This document shows positions 1 to 13,299 of a stretch of 64,000 nt of DNA, piece by piece. This DNA comes from Selaginella tamariscina (lineage: Eukaryota > Streptophyta > Lycopodiopsida > Selaginellales > Selaginellaceae): positions 65,552-129,551 of the forward strand of contig PUQB01000042.1 in assembly GCA_003024785.1 (NCBI GenBank). Reading direction: 5' to 3'. A program made the translations under genes and the position numbers. The notes under the pieces are model-generated. The model was not told where the DNA came from and did not search any database. It worked only from the letters and a program-made list of their open reading frames with translations. Each line of letters starts with the position of its first letter. Position 1 is the stretch's first letter.

Positions 1-168
1 GAGTGAGACGATATGTTGCTCAAGGTATCACAAGTCAACAAAGCAATGGCTTTTCTACATTGGAACTGCCACTCAAGCAAGTGGAATACAAAGTCCTCGT
101 AACGCCCGCGCACACACACACCATGTAAGTGTTGCAACTGAACTGCACACTCACACACACACACATAC

Positions 169-1339
169 CATTCGACGATCGATCATGGAGCAACCATCAG
201 CACATAGCAAAGTAGGAAAGGTATCAAATCCTTCAGCAAGACACAGAGAGAGGATAAGACGCATGCCACGCTGGCACTCGGGGGTATCTGCAAGAGTGAA
301 GTCCCCGGTGGACTTGGTATATGCCCTGAGAAGAATAATCCACCAGAATCCAGAATCTACAGGTGCCACCCTCCCTATTGCAGCCTCCCCGAAGTCCGCA
401 AGTAACGTTTCTAACCCTCGGATCGGGTCCTGCATTACTTTGAAGCTCGCTGGCATCACACCTTCCCCAAGAGTGAAACAGTCCACGCGCTTCTCCCATG
501 CTTGTAAACGCAGTGCCTTTGACAAGAAGTTTCGAACCACCTCTGCTTCCCCGTTCATGAGGAATGCCAATGCACTCGGCACGAAATCCCTCACAAACAC
601 CTGCCATTACACAAGTTATAAGTGTGTGTTGTTTCTTTATATTATTTATGCATCAAAGCACATATAGCACACACGGACAAATGTCATGTATGCGTTACAT
701 AAACTGCATAGTGTGTGTGTGTGCGTGTAGAGAGAGATTACGTAATCGATGCTAGTTTAAATCTTAGTAAGTCAACTGCATATCTACATTATAACCTAAA
801 GAAAGCAACTAACATGACTCATGTGAATGTGGTTGCGAAAGGCAAAAGTACGTCACCTTATAAAGCACAAACAGTATATTCTATGAGCCATGCCAATAGT
901 TGCAACTACAATCCAAGTAACCATGATTAGTTTGTCATTGGACTAACCTGGTTGTAATTGAGAGCCTCTTCAGTGGGATCGAGTGCAGCAATGGTACCAA
1001 CAGGCTTACCGCGGAAGTGAACTAGGGATTTCCGGAGCGCGTCCCATGCTTCCCCTACCATAGGATGGGGCTCGTACGGATGCAATGGAGACCTTGGTGT
1101 CTGAGCTGTGGTGGCAACTCCCCTCAAGCTGGGTGAAGCCAGCGCCTCGAGGCACTCTGAGCTTTTTACAGTCTCCAGGGGCCTGGGCGGCCTGGGGACG
1201 ATATGAGCTCGGTAAGCTGCTTCTCATCCAGGGAACGTTGAGATTCGATGAGCCTGCTTATTGGCTTGAGTGGGCGCGAGGTTGTCTCGCCCCACAGCTC
1301 CTCGCTTGTGTCCAGTGAGAGTGCATTAGCAAAAGACAT
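169..1339 (-). CDS. Alkaline/neutral invertase (GH100), 5' part, cut by window edge
   Basis: Hydrolyses sucrose to glucose and fructose; plant GH100 enzymes are cytosolic or organellar. Two exons are visible. Exon 2 (169-600) reads [18 protein letters not shown], then [39 protein letters not shown] and [13 protein letters not shown], all family hallmarks, with acceptor ..gcag and donor gtatgt. Exon 1 (about 948-1339) ends [33 protein letters not shown] before donor gttagt, in phase 0 with exon 2. Its first part ([27 protein letters not shown]) is in another frame, joined by a one-base break near 1190 in a C-rich stretch; I infer either a sequencing indel or gene damage. ATG at 1339 is the likely start; an in-frame ATG at 1357 also exists. 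I see no following exon in bases 1-168, so the rest lies outside the window. Not enough is visible to choose the cytosolic or organellar subgroup. Confidence 0.85.
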
Positions 1340-1375
1340 ATCTGTAAATGTGTACATTTGTTATTGAGAGAGAGA

Positions 1376-1640
1376 GAGAGATTTTTCTAGTTTTGGGATA
1401 CCTGGTGGCAATCTACCAGTTGGGGAAGTTGGGGAAGTTGTGGGGGAACATGGGAATTATAGGGGATGAAGGGGGAATGCCAAAGGGCTCCCTTGATGTT
1501 TTTGATGTTATGGAAAATGATAACATAGATGAAATATCGGTGCCCATAGCAATGGAATGCCAAGAGACAGGGTAGAAAAGAAGAGGCCGCGATGATGTGG
1601 CATCTCCACCTTTCTGGGTTAGTTACGTTCTTCTTTACAC
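1376..1640. other. Exon-like stretch of unknown origin
   Basis: This stretch is richer in GC and less repetitive than the surrounding spacer and is open on both strands. The plus frame runs to a stop near 1575 and contains a VFDVMENDNIDEISVP segment. The minus frame contains MGTDISSMLSFSITSKTSRE. I recognise neither. It could be a fragment of a mobile element or of a gene next to the invertase promoter. A GA microsatellite at 1364-1380 precedes it. Confidence 0.15.
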
Positions 1641-1919
1641 GTGGAATGCCCCGTCACTTAGTTGATACTATAGAATATACTTGGAATCTCGGGATCTATC
1701 CTAGTGATGTCCTAAACTTAATCTGAATTAGGACGTATTCCCTGTAGCTGGGAAATTAAGATGCAACAAAAGTAGCTAGATTATGCCTACACACACTATC
1801 TGTGTGTGTATCTATGTGTTTTGTGTAATGTATATCTTATTTCATACCTGTTTGTTTGCCGAGCTTTCCTCCGAGACCTAACCCTAGGGGTTAAGCCATA
1901 TCATTATAACCACAGTTTT

Positions 1920-1991
1920 GTTGGAATATGCTGCTATAATCAACAAATTAATTTTAACCATAAGGTCGAAGGTTCGACCCTCCTTCCAGCG
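1920..1991 (+). pseudogene. tRNA-Asn relic
   Basis: The ends match tRNA-Asn: a 5' acceptor-like GTTGGAA and a 3' part with aaccataaggtcgaagg followed by a T arm and TTCCAGCG. The D arm and the 5' half of the anticodon arm are scrambled, so no cloverleaf forms. It is one of six tRNA-Asn-like sequences in this window, all on the plus strand. Confidence 0.6.
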
Positions 1992-2040
1992 TAGTGTCAT
2001 TTTTGATACTTATTATATCTTTAAAACAGTGTTACTCAAG

Positions 2041-2570
2041 TACCCGACATGGATGTCAGTATCTCATGTACGTATATACACTTAATTACATCTTTGTAAA
2101 ACTTTGATGTTGTTAATATATACGTATATCGTATACATATACACACACACACACATATATATATACACTTAATTAAAACTATTATTCCAGACCCGACGTG
2201 GATGTCAGTCTTCATGTACGTATATACACTTAATTACATCTTTGTAAAACTTTGATGTTGTTAATATATACGTATATACGTATACATACACACACAACAC
2301 ATATATATATATACACTTAATTAAAACTATTATTCCAGAATCTCATGTACGTATATACACTTAATTACATCTTTGTAAAACTTTGATGTTGTTAATATAT
2401 ACGTATATACGTATACATACACACACCACATATATTATATACACTTCATTAAACTATTATTCCAGACCCGACGTGGATGTTATAACTTAGTCTCATGTAC
2501 GTATATACTTCTATATACTTAATTATATCTTTTTAAAGCTATTAACTATTATTCCAGTGGCACTCAAGTA
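2041..2570 (+). repeat. Tandem repeat, about four units of 130-150 bp
   Basis: The phrase ctcatgtacgtatatac, followed by a conserved tail (cacttaattacatctttg, then tttgatgttgttaatatata), recurs near 2061, 2209, 2340 and 2492. Units are linked by CA/TA microsatellites and the phrase aaaactattattccag. The last unit is diverged. No coding capacity is seen. The spacer 2571-3498 that follows is AT-rich; its end (from about 2620) resembles the blocks that precede the tRNA-Asn relics at 54 kb and 56.8 kb. Confidence 0.75.
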
Positions 2571-3498
2571 GCCAAGTTATAATTGAGTATGAGTACATAG
2601 AGAAAACTAAGTTATAAACTATTAAATATTAATATTTAATCAATCAAGCAGGTAACACACCGTTTTTGTTTTTCTCTAGTACAATATGTGTTCATGTCAT
2701 ACACTCAATATCAATACTGAAGATCAAGTCCAACTAGAAAAATATTAGCCTAGTACGTTGTCTTTTCTAATAAACAGCGTGGGAAGAGTTTGCAAACCTC
2801 CAAACTTGAAAGTTCTTCTTTACTTATATATGTGCAGGTATTCACCTTATACTCCATATTTTGTTCTTGTCTGCGGATTATATAGGAAGATCTTAAGTCC
2901 TTTAGTGTTTTAAGGTAGTTAGAGAATCAAGTATGTGGAAGAACACATTGATTATTATGATCTTGTTGCCATATTATGTAATGAGCTTGTCCTAGGAAAT
3001 CTCAGTAGCAAACGAAGGTATAAATTTATAGATTCTAACAGAGAAAGATAGGGAGAGATTCACAAATATATCGCATGGGGTGTTGTTGGGTTGTTTTTTT
3101 ATGTCAATTGTGGTGACTGGAGTGTATATTTGCAAGACAAGGAAGAGATCGAAGGTTAGTAACATAGTATTAGAAGAAATAAGAGTGAACAAGTGAGAGA
3201 AACTAGAAAGTATGGAGGACATACACATTAGTATAGAGAGAATGCTCTTCTTTGTTCTGAATAGAGACAATGTACATATGTATGCATGATACATATCAAT
3301 ACATGATAAATTAGTTAAATCTGAGTTCTGACACACAGTGAATCTGATATTAATCCATGTGTGATCATCATCATTCAAGATTTTTATGATGTTATTAGTA
3401 TAGTGTGTAAAATTTATATATTAATATTCTGGAATGTCTTATTTACATGGGAAATTTAAATATCTAAATAATTTTGTTAATTTTATTTTTGGTGTTGT

Positions 3499-3572
3499 GC
3501 TGGAATAGCTCAGCTGGTCAGAGCGTGTGGCTGTTAACCACAATGTCGAAGGTTCGAACCCTCCTTCTAGCG
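3499..3572 (+). tRNA. tRNA-Asn (GUU)
   Basis: A 74-nt cloverleaf. The acceptor GCTGGAA pairs with TTCTAGC with one G-U. The D arm is TAGCTCAGCTGGTCAGAGC. The anticodon stem TGTGG/CCACA carries loop CTGTTAA (anticodon GTT), and the T arm contains GGTTCGAAC. Position 44 region reads ATGTC where the copy at 54876 has AGGTC. No intron and no encoded CCA, as is normal in plants. A T-rich stretch follows and could stop RNA polymerase III. It looks functional. Confidence 0.9.
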
Positions 3573-3691
3573 ATGTTTTAATGTTAAAATTTGTTTATAA
3601 TTAACAAAACATATATATGTAGACATACAACACAAATATAGGTATATTTAATACACTTTTATATAACTATACTTATACGTCTCATCTTAAG

Positions 3692-3945
3692 TTGATGTAA
3701 TTGTTTCGTATTTTTATCTATCTAGTCTACGTAAGTTTGAATTATTTAAATTGAAAACATATTAACTAGCTTATAATTATTAATATTTAACTAATTAATT
3801 TAATACAGAGGTCCTACGGTTGATGTAATTGTTTCGTATTTTTATCTATATAGTCTATGTAAGTTTGAATTATTTAAATTGAAAACATATTAACTAGCTT
3901 ATAATATTTAATATTTAACTAATTAATTTAATACAGAGATCGTAC
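3692..3945 (+). repeat. Tandem duplication of about 127 bp
   Basis: The segment beginning gttgatgtaattgtttcg and ending taatttaatacagag occurs twice back to back (about 3692-3818 and 3819-3945) with few differences. It is AT-rich and noncoding, and lies between the tRNA-Asn gene and the tRNA-like row at 4.1-4.3 kb. Confidence 0.8.
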
Positions 3946-4070
3946 GTCGGTTATAGACACTGAAATCATTTTCATAATTATCAAGTGCTTGTATGGAATA
4001 TATCATTATATTTAAACATATATTCTTCTCCGGTATTTGCAGGAGATATGTAGTTCATATTCATGTGTGT

Positions 4071-4145
4071 TGAAGGGGTGTAGCGGTTATTATCTCACAC
4101 TTACGCATGTGGCCAAAGGGCAAGGTGTGGTTCAATTCCCCCCTG
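4071..4145 (+). pseudogene. tRNA-Val-like unit
   Basis: It has an A-box-like GTGTAGCGGTTATTATCTC close to the D arm of plant tRNA-Val, a short CACA/TGTG stem enclosing a loop with TAC (a Val anticodon), and a B-box-like GGTTCAATTCC. The acceptor stem and T stem pair poorly, so it is probably a relic or the head of a tRNA-derived repeat. It directly precedes two tRNA-Gly-like units. Confidence 0.4.
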
Positions 4146-4146
4146 G

Positions 4147-4321
4147 TTCTGAGACTTTGGGATGTTGTACAATCCCGCTTCCCAGTCTCCCACTAGAGAT
4201 CCGGGTTCAATTCCCGGCTCCCCAACATTTTTTGTTCTGAGACTTTGGGATGTTGTACAATCCCGCTTCCCAGTCTCCCACTAGAGATCCGGGTTCAATT
4301 CCGGCTCCCCCAACATTTTTT
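4147..4321 (+). repeat. Two tandem tRNA-Gly-like units ending in T-runs
   Basis: Two almost identical 88-bp units (from 4147 and 4235) each contain cccagtctcccactagag, which places CCC in an anticodon-like loop, then a T-arm/B-box ccgggttcaattcccgg (one base shorter in unit 2), then ctccccaac and a run of T. The 3' part resembles plant tRNA-Gly(CCC); the 5' half does not form a clean D arm. Each T-run could terminate polymerase III. They could be tRNA-derived repeats or damaged tRNA genes duplicated in tandem. Confidence 0.45.
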
Positions 4322-7300
4322 TGCCTCTCATTTTATAACAAACTATAGATATATATATAAAATCATGTATAAATGCAAACAGTATTATTATTTATATTTC
4401 ACTAAGAAAATTTATTCCACTTGCTGGGAAATTTAAAATACTATTAAAAACACTTATACTTGATATACATTACAATAATAATATATACATGATCATAGTT
4501 TTATAATAATTGCCTAGTCAAAACTATGAAACTAGTGCTTACGAAATTGTCCATTTTAATTTATTTTATTTCTATAGTTTATTAATTATATAACACATGT
4601 TTGTTCTTAAAGTTTTAACTATAAATGCTCATTTGAATTGGTAATGCCTATTTTATTCTACTGTTTGAATTAAAACCAAAGTATTCATCATTTGTTTTGC
4701 ATATCTTTCATATATACATACATCACTGAATTATATTATATTTATATTTGCGGAATCCTAAACTTAAATATGTATGTTATTATAAGTTATCTCGAGTAAA
4801 TGTATAATAATTATCAATTATATTACTATAATGTTAACTTTATAATTTCATTAACAATACACATGTACATATATAATTTATATACATCTATACAGGATTT
4901 TTTAAATTTAAATTATTTTATATGCACAAGCAATAATTTTTATGCATACATATATAATTTAATATGTAAGTTAGTAGTATTAATAGCACGTACATATTTT
5001 ATGTATATATTTAAACAATTTAAGTGTGCACACTCAAGCTTGCTTAAATTTAAAAAAGTTGAGTTAACTTTCTTAAGTATCTTATTTTACCCTATTTAAT
5101 AGTTTTAAAATGAGTAATGATTTTAAAATAATATAATATTTTTTAATATATTTAAATTTATGAAGATAACACTCAATCTGAGCTTTTAATTTCACACTTC
5201 TAACATGTAACAATATACTAATATCTAATATATATTTTGTCTATCAGTTATAATATAATTTTCTTTATCTTATACTTAAAAAGCCTTATTTATTTATAAG
5301 AACTTGGATTTTAATAAAAACATAGTGAATGGTAAAACCGCAAGTTAATGGAAATAAAAACTCAAACAAGTAATTATTTTTTTACCCAAACCATAGAGTT
5401 AATTTTTTTTTACAAAATAAAAAATCTAGTATAAATTACATTTATTTTTAAATCAATGTGCTTTGTTTATGAGTTCAAATTAATTTTTTTTTGATTAAAT
5501 GAATTACTTTTGCATTTGATTCAATGTGAGACATTAATTCAAAAAGTAAAGAGATTCAAGATAATAATTTTTGCTATTTAATTAATTAAATTAGCTTTTA
5601 TAATAAACTTAAACATTAAAGATTTATGTATTTATGAAATTTCAAAAGTAAATGATGAGACATTTATATAAATATGAAATGTAATTAATAATGAAGTGAA
5701 CATTTATTTCTCTATTTATATTTAATAAGAATTTGAAATGTAGATGTAAATATGAATAAATGGTTAAGACATTATGTAGATATGAAATATATACATCTAA
5801 ATAAATATGAATGTAAAAAAATAAATATGTGAAACATTTGTATATAAAATATAAAAGAAATAAATGGGGGACATTTTATGTATTTATGAAAAGTAAATAT
5901 TAAAGGAGGATGTCAAGATTTAAATTAGATTAGAAATTGATATTTTTTTAAAAATTTAAAACATCTATGTATATATTGACATTTATATTTATAAGAAGTT
6001 TTGACCATAAGGGTTACATGTGACAACACATGATACCAAGTGGCCATACAGCGTTATTAACTATGTGTGAATAATGTTAAGTCTTATAAAATGACCACAA
6101 GAGTCTGACTTAAATGTTTGACTTAGGGTTGTAAGTCTCTAAACTGACTAAGAAGATAACTTAAGAAAACTTAAAGTCATGTCTCAAGAAACTTATACAT
6201 GCTCATGTTTTAAGCTCACCAATGAGACATATGCTCTACAAATACCCCCATGATAGAGCTAAGGTATCATCTTAATACTTAAGATAAATCACTCTTACTT
6301 GATAGTACAACTCTTGTAGAGTAATAGGTGTAACTTAACCCACAACTAACCCTTAAGGGTTTGTGTGACCAATCCATATTTTAATCTTAAGATTAAAGTA
6401 TAAGTGATTACATGAGTGTTCTCTTAAGCAAAACTAATTTTATATTTACCTCATAAGAACTTAGAACATTTCTATTTAATAATAAAAAGATTTATGTTTA
6501 ATTTCATATTTGAAATGAGCATCATACCTAATGCAATTATTGTTCCGTAGTACTTGGCCTATAGCATTGAATATGTTAACAAATTTAAGCATTGTGAATT
6601 TTTAATTGTTACATTTTCATGTTAGCCTATTCATTTTGGATTGACTTGAAAATTTATACTTGTGTCATGTAAACTACGCTGGATATCGACAAGAATTTCA
6701 TGAAATTGCTTAACTTTATTAATCTGTATGCTTTTAGTATTGTGAGTAATCAAATTGGTCAAATTGTATAACGTGCTCCATAATATATTGAAAGTCGGTT
6801 TGTTAAAGAAGTAATTCAGTTATGTCTTAAATATGTTGAAATTGAGCCTTTGTGAGATTATTTATGGTAGGTGAATGGTGAGGTTAAATTATCATGTACT
6901 TATTAAGGGATACTTTTCATGTGATCGCTTAATAATATGTATTAGTTTCTTGATTTCCTATTAGCTCTGTGTTGGTCCATTTTTCTTGTCTTATTACTAA
7001 TGGGGTTGTCTTATAACTAGAAGTGGAGGTTCTTGACAAAGTACAAGTGGGTCTAAAATTTAATTTCTTGGATTATGACAAACTTGTTAATGTGTTTTTT
7101 AGCATTTCTCGAGTTGTTATAAATATACCTTATTTTGTTGCGATTGTGAATTCTCATGTTGTGGTGATTGTGAAATGTTAATGTGATAATTTGATAACAA
7201 GGTAAGTCACAATTTGGTGTGAAATGGTTGCATTCCTGTAATGGGGTAGGTTGCAATGGATTGTTAACGAACATAATATTGTTGTGCAACACCCACCAAC

Positions 7301-10300
7301 ACACCACACACACACACACACACACACATACATATATATAATATATATATTATTAATAAAAACTCCTCTTGTTCAGGCATTTGTTATTTTCCTCTTTTAC
7401 TATGGTTGAGGAATAACACATTTAAATTTATTATATTTATAATATTGTTAGGATATTCATTTGATAAGTCTCAATGAAAATGTGTTTGAAGATTAGGGAG
7501 CTACCCTCACCATGTAAAATCTCAAACTTCTTTGTGAAACTAATATAAACTTGCTCTCTCAAATTTGAAATCTCATCAAGTTTTGTATGTTAACTTCTTA
7601 TTGAAGCCCAATGATAATTATATGGTTGAATTTTATTAAAACTAATTTAATTACAACTATGTTTTATAAGTTTAATGACTTAAAGTATATACGGCACAAT
7701 AAGTTGTACAACTTCATTATGTATAAAGGTTAGTTGTGCAACACTTTGAATAATAAAAAAAAAAGATTTGTTACAAGAAAGATAATAGTAAAACGAGTAA
7801 AAGAAAGAATGATTTACAACATATAAATGGCACAATTTTAGCTGAAAGGTATTTTTCTAAGGGCAATCTTGATGCATAAATCAATAATAACTTAAGATGA
7901 ATTGAAGATTGTTAATGGATTTTTCATTGTTGTCATTAAGACTCTAGCATTAATAGAATTGTCAATAACATGAGTATCTACAATTATAGTGTTGAACATA
8001 AACAGTTTACAACAACTTCAACTATGTGATAACTATCTGATTCAAGATTAGTTTGGCTATTTTCATTATTTTAAAGTTAAAAAAAAGTATAAGAGTTTTA
8101 AAGGTGCTACCCATATTTTGTTTAAGACACTTGTTGTTGAAGAGTTTAATCTTTAATGTTCATGTTAAGTGGAGGTCATACACATAAATTAATTGTTGCA
8201 ACCATTGAAGTTATGTACAAGACTTTTTAGGTAAATACATATACGTGAGACATTATATTGTTATTATTGACTTAAGTGTTATATTTAATTTTTCATTAAT
8301 AATGGATATTAGCATAACATGAGGAGGTTTAAAACATTTACAATTTGTCTTCTGCTTATATGATAGACAACTTTTAATTACAGAACTATGAGGAATTTGA
8401 ATGCCATAATGAATACATATTCTAAAACAATCGTTTTAATAAATTTTCAAAAGGTTTTTGTGCGAAACATCTTATATATTTTTGAAATATCACACAAATC
8501 TATATATTATTTCCTCAACATATTCATCGTTTAACAACAATAAATATCATGGTCTCTCACAATGAAAGAGAATTAATAATATTCAAAATTTCAGAGAGTG
8601 CAGCTCATGTTTGATAAAAATTTATTTATGCTACAGTCTAATATAATAATTAAACTCAAAATAAAATATAATAAGATTGAAATGAATTATACCTCAGAGC
8701 AACCACCAACTGTCGGAGCACTCACATGACAAATATTAAAGAGAATACTTTAAAAAATAATTTATGATAAACAATGTTGACAAAGAAAATATTACATGAG
8801 AAATTATTTTTGAGGCATTGAAAAAGACTTGAAATTTAAAAACTTTATGAAGTGATTAAGATGTAAATTTTACAAATATGATATCAAGTCAAAACAAATG
8901 TAAATGCAATTTAATAAAAATAAGTTATTATCTTTACAAGATTGTTCATAAGTGATGAGTAAGTGTTCTTTATTGAAGGAAAGGTTATGCATGACAAATG
9001 TTTTTAATGTGTAATATTTGTTATGACATTAATGCAATTAAGAAAATAATACTACTATGTGAAATAACAACATTATTTGTTTGTTTTATTGTATGAGGGT
9101 GGTAGAATAATATACTCAATATTTAATTATTATTAAGAAAAACAATTGTGATATTAATTATTTTTTTTATGATATCTATTTTTGTGCAGAAGGAGTTTCT
9201 TATGATTAACAAAGTTATTATGGATGTAGTGGATGACTTGTTATGTAAGTTATATAATCCATTTGTTAAGAAGGTCGTGATTGTTGTGATTTTAAACAAG
9301 TGGTGCTAATTATCAAGAAAAACATGATAAATTACACATAAATATTTTTATAAAGAGATTTTACTTTTAAAAGCACTTTAAAAAGTTTCACTAATAACAA
9401 CTTATATAGAATGCGAGTGAACTATAATTTACAATATATCAACATGATTGGAAAAGATTGGGTGTAAATTCATGTCTCATAAAAACATGATTTATTTATA
9501 AAAAAGATTAATGAAGCCGTTGAATATCTATATCCAAATGAGGTATTTAAAGACATGATGTTATAATTAACATGCATTTATTAAGTTACCCAATAGTATA
9601 TGACTTTAACAAATGAATATTGAATATAATTCAAATTGTTATACAATAACAAAGTAATATAAAATAATAAAAAAGTTAAGATGATTATGTTATTATTATA
9701 AACTACTTTGCAATGCTTACACACCTTAATATTTACATCATGAAATATTTAAATTCTTTCTTACATAATTAAAATAATGTTTGTTTTCTAATAGAATTTA
9801 AGTCAAATCTTGATTATGCAATTGTGATCATTGTAAGCCATTAGATCATGAAATATTTTTTAGCATTTTTATATATAGTGTAATATAAAATGATATATTT
9901 AATAATAAAATATTATTATTCAATTTTACAGTTGCACATTTTTATGGAAGAATCCTCCGTTGTTGTTGAGAATTTACTCTCTTAATTAATAATTACTTAT
10001 TAATTTAAGTGCATATGACCTTGTGATAAAATTTATTAATTTACGATCCTATATGAAATTTAATTATACATTCACTTAAATTACATCATGTAAACACTCA
10101 TTTTCCACTTTACATAATCATTTTTAAACCTCTCTTTTATAAAAATCATAAAGTTTATCAAATATATTTGTAATGTTTCTATATAATAAGTATTAAAAAA
10201 TAAAAAAATAATGTTACTAATAAGAACAAATAGTGTTTACAGTGGTAGTTTGTTGCTACATTATGGACAAGGCATATTTATTTATAAATCAGCAAAAAAT

Positions 10301-11470
10301 AAAATAAAATAAATTAACTAAATTACATATAATATCACATCTTTTTGCATTATAAGCAAATGTCACATTCCCTGTAGAACTTAATATATACTCATTTTTA
10401 CTTTCCAGAATAATCTACAAACAAAAATGTATATATATAAAAAGTAAAATCATATCATATTTATGAATATTCCCAACACATTTGTGTTTATTAGTTTTTG
10501 TAACTACTTCATAAGACATGAATTGCATGGAGATATGTTGCTCGTTAAAGAGAATGTCTTTGTTTATAAAAAATTTAAAACGAATATGAAGTTTTAAAGT
10601 TTTGACATGTAAGTAATAAATTTTAATTTAGTATAAATTTGTTTACAATACCAAGGTCATCAATTATAACATAAAAAAGCCATCAATTCTCAGGAATTTC
10701 ATAATTAGCCACAACTGGTGATTCAATTAGAATAATAATCCATAAAAATATTTTCCATACTACAAAGTTTAATCAATAAATCTTTATATGATTACATACA
10801 TCATTTAAATTCTCTAAGCTCGACTTGTGCTTTAAATTTGTGGTTCTTTGTTCAAACTTGAAAAATAAATAAAACTTATATAAAGAATATATAATATATA
10901 TATAACACATACATACACATACACATGTATAAACTTATCTTTACATGTGCATCCTTAGTAAAACAAAAAGCTTCAAATCGTGAAATTTCGTTTGCAAACA
11001 TTATATATACATCACATAATAGATAATAAAAATTTCACTTAAAAGTTTTTTACATTTATTCTTTGGTAAACTTTATAAATATAAAAAGTAAAAAGAAATA
11101 AGTAAAATACAAAAATATATCTCTTCAGAACATGGATCTCTAAGATTATTAAAAACAAATTCTAAAATGTAAGTTTTAAAATGGAGTGTTTTAGTTTTAA
11201 CATTTTTTTCCTAATTCTTGCCTTTCAAATCCTTTTTAAAATTATATTAACAAAAAAGCCCATAAATCTATCAATTGCAACCTAAATATAAAGCTCTGAA
11301 TTTGACATTTCTTTTTTTTCCATTTGTAAAGCAAATTCTAAGCAATCCAAAGCTCTGAAATTGACAAAATTAAATCATATATATATATATATATATTCCA
11401 AGCAAAAAGTGAAGGAATATGTGAAAATTTATGGATGAGTATTTTGTTTTGTATATACGCACGCCATACT
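4322..11470. other. AT-rich spacer without recognised gene
   Basis: More than 7 kb of very AT-rich sequence with only short, low-complexity open frames. At 6000-6420 the sequence is more complex, with phrases such as tgatagagctaaggtatc and acccttaagggtttgtg, and may be an old repeat. A CA microsatellite lies at about 7296-7330 and TA runs are scattered. I see no protein signature, tRNA or splice-bounded exon. Confidence 0.6.
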
Positions 11471-11553
11471 TAGAGAAGCTCATGAAACAGGAGAATAATA
11501 TAAATGTGTGTACGACGACACATTTTATTATTCTCCGTGTTCAATAAGCATGA

Positions 11554-11554
11554 G

Positions 11555-11625
<71 letters not shown>

Positions 11626-11707
11626 AACTACATAAAAAAAAAAAAAAGGGCAGCGTACGCCTAGGCTCTTTATGCAGATGTTTTCTAGAACACACACACA
11701 CACACAC
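11554..11707. repeat. Compound CT/CA microsatellites
   Basis: A CT run (about 11555-11590) continues into a CA run to about 11620, and another CA run lies near 11691-11707. A further CA run is at 11842-11862. Open frames crossing this region are artefacts of the dinucleotide runs. Confidence 0.9.
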
Positions 11708-11888
11708 GGACACGGACTCGACACAGAGATACAACGATGTCCAAAAAGTGATATCTTCCGAGATACTTCATCACAATCAGCTCATTGTCGCAGTTACATT
11801 TCAAATGTAAGTATATAGCTAGACATATATCAGCCTTTTAACACACACACACACACACACACAACTTACCAATGAAAAAAGATCACTA

Positions 11889-13165
11889 TCAAGATTTGTG
11901 GAAGCCAATCTCCATGCAAGTACCGAGCACGGGGAAAGCATAGCTGTCTGCAGCAACAGTTGCTGCAACAACTACCGGGTTGATCACTCCGACAGTGTAT
12001 ATATGTCTACAACTAAATATGTAACACTCAGTCTTTTACATTGTATACTACTTCACTTATATCAAAAAGTGTGATACATAATGTATGTTACATATATATA
12101 AAACCTTGGTTATATACTCACACGAAAATCCATCTATGGTAATTTCTAACAGTTTACAGAGTGAGAAAAATTTGAGGATAACTGAGATATCCTTTACTAA
12201 CTGCACAAGGTAGACCTTCCATGTTGCACATTCAATAAATGGACTAATTATAAACCTTTTGAATTTCTGCATCCCTGCAACATACACATACTCCAGACAT
12301 CATTTCTAAATCTACTATAATATGTGATACAAAGTTGGTATATATGTGTATAGAAAATTACCTTTTGCTATCAGTACTTGGTCAACGTTAAACCTTCATA
12401 GACGGTGATATATAAATTTTTTAAATAAAAGTGGTGAAATATAAAATTTAGCCAATATTAATTTGTATTTGAAATATTTGAACTTAATCATTAGATTAAA
12501 CATTTAACTTTAGATTTGATTTTGTATTATAAAGTTAATAATTATTTGATCACATTGAAAAGTTTATTTTTATTTAAGAAATATAAAATTAAATCACTCT
12601 CATTATTAATTAGTTGCCATTTTATTGGAAAGCATAATTTATATTTGAAAATGAAATGTTCATATGGGTTTAAAATTTGCAGGGTAAAGCCCATGTATAT
12701 ATGGAATATTCTTGCATTAGGTTATACCACAAGCTTTTTACTATGATTATCTATATTGTTTAAGTGCTAATGCAAAAATAAATAATTAATAATAGTAAAC
12801 AAATGTAACCTAGATTATTCTTAATAGTTTTCAAAATTAAAATAAAAACTAAAAAAAAAACAAAAAGTTCCCTCTATATGCATTATTTCTTTTTATAAAA
12901 TATTGTGTAAACTTTAAATATGTCATAAGTCTCTTACACACAACTATAACATAGAGACATAGAGATGAGATTTTATGTTATACAATAATTTTTCAGTATA
13001 ACATGTATTCATATCATAGGGCTTTACTAGTCAATCACTTTTCCATCTTTTCTATCCTTACACCTCCTCTAGGAGAGAAGGAATATGTAACTCCGACTGA
13101 AGCTGCGACGGATCTGCATGACCCTCGTGGTGCTCCTCCATACATACCTGACATCCATACCTTAA
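11889..13165 (-). CDS. Possible small spliced gene, unknown product
   Basis: Three minus-strand segments join in phase. The last (11889-12006, acceptor ..tgtag) reads HIYTVGVINPVVVAATVAAD then SYAFPVLGTCMEIGFHKS and stops. A middle segment (about 12111-12264) follows ..gttgcag and ends before gtatat; it reads GMQKFKRFIISPFIEC..LLEITIDGFSC. Upstream, near 12361-12395, is NVDQVLIAK before donor gtaatt. A less certain 5' piece around 13063-13149 reads MSGMYGGAPRGSCRS on the minus strand, though the plus strand is open there too. I do not recognise the protein. The in-phase joins argue for a real or recently dead gene. The middle segment is AT-rich and could be partly intron. Confidence 0.3.
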
Positions 13166-13299
13166 ACAACCAATGTAGAAAAACTTGACTTGTGCTAGGG
13201 GTTTATAGTTTATTTAATTTTCACAAGCCTTCTTAACTTGTAAAAAATTTCAAATTTGGAAACTATTTTTATTGAAAAATCAAATAATAAATTATTTTC

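Noticed and set aside
4800..5099. A 99-codon plus-strand frame rich in Tyr, Asn and Ile
   Set aside because: This is the composition expected by chance from AT-rich DNA; no domain or conserved motif.
11470..11810. Three overlapping open frames of 68-100 codons on both strands
   Set aside because: They are made of CT/CA dinucleotide runs (SLSLS, THTHT, CVCVC) and have no independent coding signal.
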